Assembly: GCF_005886875.1 (NCBI RefSeq)
Contig: NZ_PNBY01000062.1
Location: forward strand, 1 to 64,000
Source: Pseudoalteromonas aurantia
Lineage (GTDB): Bacteria > Pseudomonadota > Gammaproteobacteria > Enterobacterales > Alteromonadaceae
DNA: 64,000 bases
Direction of reading: 5' to 3'
Shown: positions 57,719 through 64,000 of the stretch, piece after piece
How positions within the stretch are numbered: position 1 is the first letter of the stretch
Layout: each line of letters opens with the position of its first letter
The notes under the pieces: model-generated
Databases searched by the model: none
What the model was told of the DNA's origin: nothing
The model's input: only the letters and a program-made list of their open reading frames with translations
Program-made: the position numbers and the translations under genes

Positions 57719-58232
57719 AATTCAATTCCCTCGATTTAGCTTTTATCGTGTAAGTTAATAAACACCCCAATAGAGCTAACAGAATAAACAAAATAATGTT
57801 GTCTCTAAAGTAGAGCTTAAAGTAAGCGTTATCGATCCAATAGTATTTGTATGCTAACACTTCAAACCAAGTAATAAGGTTTACAACAACCGCCAATAAG
57901 AACATTAAAACAATCAAGCACTCTTGTGATGAAAGTCTTTGTTTTTCATATACTTGACGGTAAAACTCCATCCCTGTTTTGCTATAGAAGAATAACGCTA
58001 AGTCCTTACGATAAAGGATTGGAAATATAAAAACAATATTAATAAGAGCTTCAGAAATATAGTAGTGCGTATTCCATTGAATGGTGATGGGCAATACAGC
58101 GATGTTAAATAAGATAACAAAAAAGTAGCACAGCAAAAACCAACGAGCAGTAGGAACTTTCCAACTAAACAGCAGCCCTAGAGCCACTATAAATGGGTGA
58201 GCATGATCTGCAATCGTATAAATATCATACAT
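57702..58232 (-). CDS. Multi-pass membrane protein of the peptide locus
   Basis: A protein of 176 residues with about five membrane segments (near residues 11-27, 30-50, 58-75, 103-125 and 145-165) and few charged residues between. No catalytic signature is seen. It is not a C39 or AgrB-type protease by eye. It starts 5 nt after the regulator gene and overlaps peptide gene 1. A decayed copy of its 3' end lies before peptide gene 2. It could be an immunity protein, receptor or export helper; this is inference from context. Confidence 0.75.
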   Translation of the reverse strand: MYDIYTIADHAHPFIVALGLLFSWKVPTARWFLLCYFFVILFNIAVLPITIQWNTHYYISEALINIVFIFPILYRKDLALFFYSKTGMEFYRQVYEKQRLSSQECLIVLMFLLAVVVNLITWFEVLAYKYYWIDNAYFKLYFRDNIILFILLALLGCLLTYTIKAKSRELNYENTK

Positions 58233-58237
58233 TGGAT

Positions 58238-58522
58238 TTATTCCTTTTTTTGTTCTTCAATAGGTACATCTTCAATGTTCGAATTTTTTAAATCAAATAC
58301 ATTGCTCAAGTCTTTACCAAAAATTAAAAACAGCTCAAAAAGCTGAGTACAGGTCATTTCAGTTTTGCCTGATTCATAGTTACTGACACTTGCTTGATCA
58401 ACACCTAACTTTTCCGCTAATTGTTTTTGAGTCAATTTTTTTTCGAGTCTCATTTGTCTGATTGAGCGTTGAACGTACAGCTTAAAATTATTCGTTTTTT
58501 TCCTTCTTGTACTTTTAATCAC
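58238..58522 (-). CDS. XRE-family helix-turn-helix regulator
   Basis: A protein of 94 residues with an HTH_3 domain (about residues 22-75: KLTQKQLAEKLGVDQASVSNYESGKTEMT) and a basic start (KSTRRKK). The GTG start has AAGGAG 13 bases upstream, a wide gap, so a nearby start is possible. It probably regulates its own operon with the membrane protein and peptide 1, and may also control peptides 2 and 3. Confidence 0.88.
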   Translation of the reverse strand: MIKSTRRKKTNNFKLYVQRSIRQMRLEKKLTQKQLAEKLGVDQASVSNYESGKTEMTCTQLFELFLIFGKDLSNVFDLKNSNIEDVPIEEQKKE

Positions 58523-58755
58523 ACGCTTGTACCTACTCCTTATTCCATAAGCGAAAACTATCAGCTAAGTAACTATATGGCAATCATTTGTTAACAATCA
58601 GGGTGTAAATTGAGTATTTTATAAAGATTTTTATACAATAGAGTAATCAGACTGATCAAAGTAACCAAAGGGGGAAATAAAACAGGGTCATCAGTGACGC
58701 GCTCTTTTTTATATTTCTTTTTTACTTTCTGGTCAGTTTATTTCATAAAATCAAA
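58523..58755. other. Gap upstream of the regulator
   Basis: No gene seen. It should hold the operon promoter; no clear -10/-35 pair could be fixed. It ends at a RAYT-type motif. Confidence 0.5.
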
Positions 58756-58889
58756 GGGGTCAGAGTCATTGATCTTCATTGAAAGTATTTAGCACTAACT
58801 AATTTTTAAAAGTTAAAAAGTGAGCAAGGCCATAAGCTGAATGAACTGAGTTAGTCTAAACCACAAAGGTCATCAACAACTCTGACCCC
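58756..58889. mobile_element. REPIN-like element inside peptide gene 3
   Basis: GGGGTCAGAGTCATTGAT at 58756-58773 and the inverted ATCAACAACTCTGACCCC at 58872-58889 enclose about 100 bp without a gene. Both are one mismatch from the ends of the RAYT element, so it looks like a non-autonomous relative. Its right end supplies the last codons of peptide 3. Confidence 0.75.
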
Positions 58890-59026
58890 ATTGAATGCAT
58901 TGAATGAAGTTTCTTTAGTGTTGTTTCATCAGCAGGTTGTACAGTATTTTGCTTTTTAGGTAAGTCTGGAGACGAAATCCCTCGACCGACCACTTTTGAA
59001 AGCTCATTTTTACTCAGTTTCCTCAT
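58856..59026 (-). CDS. Peptide 3, leader family, C-terminus altered by a repeat
   Basis: A gene of 56 codons. The start reads MRKLSKNELSKVVGRG: LSKNEL and Val12 fit the double-glycine leader pattern closely, but the cleavage pair is G-R rather than G-G. SSPDLP follows at residues 18-23. From residue 46 on (MGSELLMTFVV) the frame is REPIN sequence, so the native end is lost. It begins 3 nt after the peptide 2 stop, with AAGGA as its binding site. Confidence 0.6.
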   Translation of the reverse strand: MRKLSKNELSKVVGRGISSPDLPKKQNTVQPADETTLKKLHSMHSMGSELLMTFVV

Positions 59027-59029
59027 GCT

Positions 59030-59134
59030 TTAAAATTCCTTTTTGCACTCTTGTGATTGTTCGCGTGGCAGATCTGGAGAACGAGAGTCGCCCCCATGAA
59101 CTAGTTTTAACTGGTGTTTATCTAATATTTTCAT
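59030..59134 (-). CDS. Peptide 2 with double-glycine-type leader
   Basis: A gene of 34 codons. The start reads MKILDKHQLKLVHGGD, with Leu4, Leu9 and Val12 in the same places as in peptide 1 and Gly14-Gly15. SPDLP follows at residues 19-23, then a charged tail with one Cys (QECKKEF). It overlaps the end of a decayed membrane-protein copy by 17 nt, exactly as peptide 1 overlaps the intact gene. Confidence 0.68.
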   Translation of the reverse strand: MKILDKHQLKLVHGGDSRSPDLPREQSQECKKEF

Positions 59135-59262
59135 AATTCAATTCCCTCGATTTGGTTTTTATCGTGTAAGTTAATAAGCGATCACACAAAGCCAGCAAAA
59201 TATAGAGTACAGCTTAAATGACGTATTGCTGCCTAGAACGCATTAAACCCATGTAATGAACT
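59118..59262 (-). pseudogene. Decayed 3' end of a second membrane-protein gene
   Basis: The last 19 codons read LLTYTIKTKSRELNYENIR, against LLTYTIKAKSRELNYENTK in the gene at 57702. Further upstream, FITW and FKLY can be aligned with the intact protein but are separated by stops and frameshifts. The rest of the gene is gone. Confidence 0.75.
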
Positions 59263-59384
59263 TAGCAATATCATCATATCAGTCACACCCATAGATCTTA
59301 AGCCAAGTAACCTACTAATGAGCACTTAAAAAATTCAGTCTCAATAGTAGGTTAGATATTGCTTTTGGTTAAAAAACCATATAA

Positions 59385-61073
59385 CTATTGTGAGAATAAA
59401 CTATCAGATAGTTTTTTGAATTCATAGCCCATGGCATTGAGTTTACCATTTGGCATGAACTCAAATATAGCGCCAAACCCACGGCCATACCCTTGTACTT
59501 GAAAGTGTGAGTTAGATAAGACTTTTAGAGGCCTACGAAAAGCTCGGTTTGAGGGTGAAACGTACAATAGTTGTTCATCATTTTGATACTCGATAAATAT
59601 ATCATTGAAATCCAATTGATCACCCTGCAGTTGATAAAAGCCAAGCCGTTGTTCAATCTCTGGAGTCAATATGGTTTTGTGTATTTTAGTATAGACAGGC
59701 GGTGTGATCTGCCCAAATACATAGACTCTAAAACCTGATTCATCATCAAAAATTTCTATCTCAAGAGGTAGAGGCCCGACAGATTTAAATCGACGAGCAT
59801 TAATACGACTCAGTAACAAAGTCATGTTTGGGTTAAGCGTTAATTCTAGTTCATCGTTATCAATAATATCCAACTGCAATACATCATTACTTATGTATTG
59901 ACCACTGCTGAGAGTTAAATTCATGCTGTGATCTATATTTTTATTATCTGATATTTGAGAACCATTTTCTAACTTTGGTACTGTCAATTCATGCGCCAAA
60001 TCTTGTACAATATTATGCACCACTTCAGCACCTTCTCTTGAATTGGTTGACACAAAGATCCCTAAATTTTGTGAAGGAATAAGGAGCATCTCACTTTCGA
60101 ATCCCTGAAAGCTACCATTATGAGAGACACCTTCATGGCCATTTATGTTGTTTTTATAAAATCCGAGCCCAGTTGAAAAAGTCTGATCATATTTGCTCAT
60201 TTCATACTGTTTTTTACCGATCCCTTGAATAAGCTCTTTACTCACAATGGCATGTGAGTTGTATATCCAGCTATCTAAGATGGCCTGCATATAATTTGAC
60301 ATGTCCGCAGTCGAAGAAATAATACCACCAGCTGGTATCAATGCAGTATTATATAATTGCTCTAACTGCCCCATTGAGTAGCTTTGAGATAGTTGAGGTA
60401 AGTTTACATTATTGGGCAAGTGGCTTAGCGAATTAAGCATGTTGAGTGGCACGAAGAATTCACTTGTTAAAAATTCATCCCAAGGCTTACCTGTCACTCT
60501 TGATACAATAAGCCCAGCAAGAGAATAAGCTGCATTGTTATAAGCATGAACGGTGTTACGGTCCCATACCAAGAAGTCTTTGCTCATATGGGTGGGTAAC
60601 TGCTCTAATGCTTGTATGGCGTTGCGCACAGGTTCATCTCCTGCATACCATGCTGAAGAAATCCCACTTTGATGAACCAATAAATCTATTATTTGAATTT
60701 CATCGCTGATGTGGGTAAGTGTCTTTGGGGCGTAATCTGGTAGATACTTATAAATACTGTCTGTAAGTTTCAATTGGTCTCGTTCAACCAACTTTAATAA
60801 AGATAATGTCACAAACGTTTTAGAAATTGATGCGATCCTAAATTGTGTATGTTCATTAAATGAACTGTTTGTATGTATATTAGATACACCAAAACCTTTT
60901 GTGATTAAAGGGGTATTATCTTTCACAACAGCCACTGATAACCCTGGAAGGTTGTGGTTAATTCTAATCTCTTCTATTTCATCAATAATGTTGTTAATTT
61001 TACTTGCAGAAAAAGCATGGGTATAGCCCGATACTGAAAGTATTAAAGCCATGGTAAAGTAAATTAAGTGCAT
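59385..61073 (-). CDS. Serine beta-lactamase-like hydrolase
   Basis: A protein of 562 residues with a signal peptide (to about residue 20). The class C/penicillin-binding-like domain (about 30-370) has SISK (S-x-x-K), YNN (AYNNAAYSLAG, the Y-x-N motif) and HNG (SHNGSFQGF, the K/H-T/S-G equivalent). The C-terminal 190 residues are a lipocalin-like beta domain seen in many esterase members. It could be a peptidase or esterase rather than an antibiotic-resistance enzyme. It is the first gene outside the repeat-rich block. Confidence 0.88.
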   Translation of the reverse strand: MHLIYFTMALILSVSGYTHAFSASKINNIIDEIEEIRINHNLPGLSVAVVKDNTPLITKGFGVSNIHTNSSFNEHTQFRIASISKTFVTLSLLKLVERDQLKLTDSIYKYLPDYAPKTLTHISDEIQIIDLLVHQSGISSAWYAGDEPVRNAIQALEQLPTHMSKDFLVWDRNTVHAYNNAAYSLAGLIVSRVTGKPWDEFLTSEFFVPLNMLNSLSHLPNNVNLPQLSQSYSMGQLEQLYNTALIPAGGIISSTADMSNYMQAILDSWIYNSHAIVSKELIQGIGKKQYEMSKYDQTFSTGLGFYKNNINGHEGVSHNGSFQGFESEMLLIPSQNLGIFVSTNSREGAEVVHNIVQDLAHELTVPKLENGSQISDNKNIDHSMNLTLSSGQYISNDVLQLDIIDNDELELTLNPNMTLLLSRINARRFKSVGPLPLEIEIFDDESGFRVYVFGQITPPVYTKIHKTILTPEIEQRLGFYQLQGDQLDFNDIFIEYQNDEQLLYVSPSNRAFRRPLKVLSNSHFQVQGYGRGFGAIFEFMPNGKLNAMGYEFKKLSDSLFSQ

Positions 61074-61552
61074 ATGTTTAAACTCCTATTACCAAATATG
61101 CATATCAAGTTAAAATAAGTGTACTTTTAAAATGGCAAACTGTATTCGATTGTATTAATTAATATTTTATCTTTCAGATACATTGCCACTTTATAATTAA
61201 AGTCGGTATGTGATAGACCAAGTAATACATGGATTGGCCATCAGTTATTCGACGTTGTACGCTGTACACAATTTAGGCTCAAATTCAAATGATAAGTGCG
61301 ACACACAGAAATAGTGGGGAAGAGAAAGTCGATTGCTGGAAGTGGCATGCTCTGTTCGCCAAAAGCATAAACAGTATGAAAAAGATGAAGTAAACCATAA
61401 TATATCTATTATGAACCTAGTTTTAAATCGACATTAAACTCAATAAAGAGTCCTAACTAGCTGAATTGCAAAAGTAACCCCCATTCAAACATGAATAAAC
61501 CAAACCTCTGATCTATCTCGAAATAACCTGCTTAAAAGATAGGTGTACTCTT
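61074..61552. other. 480-bp gap
   Basis: No gene is seen. The left part should hold the promoter of the serine hydrolase. No repeats of the accessory block were noticed. Confidence 0.5.
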
Positions 61553-61768
61553 ATGGCGATTACATGTAAAAGACAAGTTAGTTTAATTGATACCAAATAC
61601 TACGATTTTATAGCTCGCTGTGTTCGCCGTGCCTTTTTATGTGGTAAAGGCACCTTTATAAGTCAAGGCTATGAATACCACAGAGAATGGGATGAAGATA
61701 AATTATTCGCCCTTGCTAAAGTATTTTGCATTGATGCAAAAAGTAACGTGTTTACTGCCAGTTACTAA
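61553..61768 (+). pseudogene. N-terminal fragment of a Y1-type transposase
   Basis: A frame of 71 codons. CKRQVSLIDTKYYDFIARCV, RRAFLCGKG and a final LAKVFCIDAKS resemble the start of a longer IS200-like transposase family whose HUH motif would follow; the frame stops before it. It is a relic. It overlaps the LysR gene end by 17 nt. Confidence 0.65.
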
Positions 61769-62636
61769 AGTGTGCGAGTAAAAACTCAATGGCGAGCTTT
61801 GCTCTGAGTGGTTGGAATTGCTTGTTTTGATAAACAATCCAGCTTGTTGCACCTGTCACCCAATAATCTTGTAATATGGGGACTAGTTTGTTTTTGTTTA
61901 TAGAGTCGATAAAGGTACTTGCGGGTAAGTAAGCGATACCTAACCCTTTTTCACAGGCTGATAAAGCCACGTTGGCGTTGTTACTGCGCCAATGACTTTT
62001 TACTTTGACCCCCTGTGTTGCACCGTCGATGTTAAAATTCCAATGATCTGTATTGGTTAACACACAACGATGTGATTTTAGTTGGTTTGGGTGATTAGGG
62101 GTGCCATGTTTTTCTAGGTAATCGGGGCTTGCAACGGCCATCATTGAACGACTAACAAGCTTTCTTGCGATTAAATTTGAGTCGGTTAGTTCGCCGTACC
62201 GAATGGCAAAATCAACACCGTCTTCCACAAAATTGACCATGCGGCTGTTGAAATCAATGTCAATATTGAGTGTCGGGTGTTGTTTGGCGAACGTCATCAA
62301 CGCAGGTGCAATGTACTGTTCGGCAAATGCGCCCGCTGCGCTTACGCGTAACGTACCACTTAAATTAAACTGCTGTTGATTAAGGCGTTCGTTAGCTTGG
62401 TGCAACCCCGTGATCAGTTGCTTACATTGTTGATAATAAAACGCGCCATTTTCGGTTAAATTGATTTGCCGTGTGGTTCTTGCAAGCAAAATACAGCCGG
62501 TTCGTTCTTCTAAGCGCGCGACTTGGCGACTTATATGGCTTGTACTGCAATTGAGTACGCGCGCAGCCGATGAAAAGCCACCGCTTTCTGCGACGGCAAC
62601 AAACTCAAATATCCCTTCAAAACTGTCCATTAGCAC
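61752..62636 (-). CDS. LysR family regulator (divergent from DJ-1 gene)
   Basis: A protein of 294 residues. The N-terminal helix-turn-helix (GGFSSAARVLNCSTSHISRQVARLEERTG) and the substrate domain place it in the CrgA/DmlR-like group. It is divergent from the DJ-1/PfpI gene with 124 nt between and a palindrome there, so it probably controls the DJ-1 and GST genes. Confidence 0.92.
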   Translation of the reverse strand: MLMDSFEGIFEFVAVAESGGFSSAARVLNCSTSHISRQVARLEERTGCILLARTTRQINLTENGAFYYQQCKQLITGLHQANERLNQQQFNLSGTLRVSAAGAFAEQYIAPALMTFAKQHPTLNIDIDFNSRMVNFVEDGVDFAIRYGELTDSNLIARKLVSRSMMAVASPDYLEKHGTPNHPNQLKSHRCVLTNTDHWNFNIDGATQGVKVKSHWRSNNANVALSACEKGLGIAYLPASTFIDSINKNKLVPILQDYWVTGATSWIVYQNKQFQPLRAKLAIEFLLAHFSNWQ

Positions 62637-62654
62637 CTTCGCTTTATTGTATTA

Positions 62655-62668
62655 TTGCTATATAGCAA
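62655..62668. promoter_or_regulatory. 14-bp palindrome, possible LysR operator
   Basis: TTGCTATATAGCAA, a perfect palindrome 19 bp before the LysR start and on the way to the DJ-1 gene. Confidence 0.6.
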
Positions 62669-62760
62669 AAGTATTTCACTGTTTGTGTGGGTTATCAAAT
62701 ATTCTGGGAAGATATAATCTAGTTATTGTCTTAGTTTCTTATTCAAAGAGGACAGGTTTC

Positions 62761-63435
62761 ATGAAAAAAGTATTAATACCGGTAACAAACCACACCACAT
62801 TAGGTAACACTGACCAAGTAAATGGCACCTATTCACCTGAACTAACACATGTAGTTAATGTGTTTAAAGAGCAGGGAGTTGATTTTGATATTGCGTCGAT
62901 CAAAGGGGGGAAAGCACCCATTTACGGCACAGATATCGAAGGGGACGAAGTGAATAATCAGGTGCTTGCAGACGAAGACTTTCAGACGATGATTAATAAC
63001 ACACTGCCTATCTCACAAGTTGATATCAGCGAATATGATGCAATATTTTACCCTGGCGGCTTTGGCTTATTGTCAGACTTGGCAACCAATGAAACGGTTG
63101 CGGCACTTGCAGCTAAACATTATGAGCAAGGTGGATTATTAGCTGCTGTATGTCATGGGCCTGCTGCACTACTGCCAATTAACTTGAGTACAGGAGAGCC
63201 TTTGCTCAGCGCTAAATCGGTTACTGCATTTACCCGTGAGGAAGAAATCGACTTTGGCACAATCAATGATATTCCATTTTTACTAGAAGAAGCGCTTTCA
63301 AGAAAAGCGGCGCGCTTTAGCAAAGTACAGCCATGGAACGAGCTTGTCATTGAAGACGACCGCGTGATTACCGGCCAAAACCCAGCGAGTGCGCATGCTG
63401 TGGGTGTGGCATTAGTTAAGCAACTGCAAGGCTAA
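62761..63435 (+). CDS. DJ-1/PfpI family protein
   Basis: A protein of 224 residues, starting MKKVLIPVTNH at an ATG with GAGGACAG upstream. A longer frame starts inside the LysR gene and is not family-like. The nucleophile cysteine is in AAVCHGPAA with His next to it; Glu/Asp early in FYPGGFG support the Hsp31/PfpI group. It may be a glyoxalase III/deglycase or chaperone. The GST gene starts 4 nt on. Confidence 0.9.
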   Translation: MKKVLIPVTNHTTLGNTDQVNGTYSPELTHVVNVFKEQGVDFDIASIKGGKAPIYGTDIEGDEVNNQVLADEDFQTMINNTLPISQVDISEYDAIFYPGGFGLLSDLATNETVAALAAKHYEQGGLLAAVCHGPAALLPINLSTGEPLLSAKSVTAFTREEEIDFGTINDIPFLLEEALSRKAARFSKVQPWNELVIEDDRVITGQNPASAHAVGVALVKQLQG

Positions 63436-63439
63436 GCAT

Positions 63440-64000
63440 ATGTCGAATTTACCAATTAAAGTTCATCACTTAAATCAATCACGCTCGACGAGGGTGATTT
63501 GGTTACTTGAAGAACTTAATATGCCTTATGAAATTGTGCATCATGAACGTGATGCACAAACGCGTTTGGCGCCAAAAAGCCTAAACAAAGTACACCCACT
63601 CAGCAAAGCCCCCGTTATTGAGCATAACGGTATGTTGATCTCAGAATCTGGGGCAATCGTTGAGTATATTCTTGATCAAAGTATCGATAATTCATTGCGA
63701 CCAGAGGCCGGGACAGCAGAGTATTACCGTTACTTGGAGTGGTTGCACTTCGCTGAGGGCTCGTTAGCGTTACCTGTTATTACGCGTATGTTGATGGGAA
63801 TGGAAGAGCGAGATGGACAAAAACCACTAGATGGTTACATCGCAAAAGAGCTGAATCTTGACTTGTCATACATAGATGTAACGTTAAACTCACAGCGCTA
63901 TTTTGCTGGCGAGCAGTTTAGTGCAGCGGACATTATGATGGCAATTTCCTTAGAAATTGCGACTCAGATCGGCCTTGTAAATGACCGGCCAAATATCAGT
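63440..64000 (+). CDS. Glutathione S-transferase, cut by window end
   Basis: 187 codons are in the window without a stop. The N-terminal thioredoxin-like domain has HHLNQSRSTRVIWLLEEL, the KAPVIE cis-Pro block and SESGAIVEYI glutathione-binding motif. The C-terminal helical domain follows, with QFSAADIMMAISLE near the window end. It is close to bacterial zeta/beta GSTs by eye. It forms a two-gene operon with the DJ-1 gene. Confidence 0.9.
   Translation, partial: MSNLPIKVHHLNQSRSTRVIWLLEELNMPYEIVHHERDAQTRLAPKSLNKVHPLSKAPVIEHNGMLISESGAIVEYILDQSIDNSLRPEAGTAEYYRYLEWLHFAEGSLALPVITRMLMGMEERDGQKPLDGYIAKELNLDLSYIDVTLNSQRYFAGEQFSAADIMMAISLEIATQIGLVNDRPNIS

Noticed and set aside
57702-58232. AgrB-like or C39-type peptidase role for the membrane protein
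   Set aside because: No Cys/His catalytic arrangement of either family is seen.
62461-62760. 100-residue N-terminal extension of the DJ-1 protein
   Set aside because: It is antisense to the LysR gene and unlike the family. The ATG at 62761 has a better start context.

Overview
The window looks like chromosome of a marine gammaproteobacterium of the Alteromonadales, most likely Pseudoalteromonas. The grounds are an AT-leaning composition, protein sequences close to gammaproteobacterial families, and conserved gene order: tolC divergent from nudF-yqiB-cpdA-yqiA-parE-parC, 6S RNA next to ygfB-pepP-ubiH-ubiI, and gcvT-gcvH-gcvP. The genus is an inference from memory of these families, not from a search.

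Layout. 0-11 kb: a lipid A acyltransferase pair, tolC, and the nudF to parC operon, with a sorbosone dehydrogenase-like gene between the two topoisomerase IV subunits. 11-24 kb: single housekeeping genes (a purine phosphoribosyltransferase, a Crp/Fnr regulator, an exported amidohydrolase, proB, a glutaredoxin, gltX, a DEAD-box helicase), a decayed GAF-GGDEF gene and a MetF-like reductase. 24-34 kb: an M16 protease lipoprotein, cysE, xseA, guaB, guaA, tRNA-Trp and rimI. 34-42 kb: a large hybrid histidine kinase, 6S RNA and the ygfB-pepP-ubiH-ubiI operon. 42-48.4 kb: a LysR gene facing a reduced GcvT-like gene across a perfect 24-bp palindrome, then the glycine cleavage operon.

48.4-59.4 kb is accessory DNA. 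It holds two copies of a [tandem hairpin array + 300-bp module] unit, a TonB-dependent receptor, a 5'-truncated IS4-type transposase joined to a copy of the last codons of gcvP, orphan polymorphic-toxin C-terminal cassettes with a candidate immunity gene, and a REP-associated tyrosine transposase (RAYT) whose 18-bp end motif recurs at eight places. At 57.6-59.3 kb lies the most unusual locus. It has an XRE-type regulator, a multi-pass membrane protein and a tiny gene for a peptide with a double-glycine-type leader, all overlapping or nearly so. About 1.3 kb away are two more peptide genes of the same family and the decayed end of a second membrane-protein gene. The three peptides share an MKIL/MRKL start, a leader pattern of L, L and V at fixed distances before a glycine pair (G-R in the third), and an SPDLP core. 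I know of no described system with this layout. 59.4-64 kb: a serine beta-lactamase-like hydrolase, a Y1-transposase fragment, a LysR gene, and a divergent DJ-1/PfpI gene followed by a glutathione S-transferase cut by the window end.

How the genes work together. Topoisomerase IV (parE, parC), guaB-guaA, gltX and gcvTHP are core functions. TolC and the acyltransferase serve the envelope. CpdA and the Crp/Fnr protein could both touch cyclic nucleotide or related signalling, but are not visibly linked. The accessory block looks like an island of inter-strain competition genes (toxin tips, immunity, small exported peptides) reworked by a RAYT element and its short repeats.
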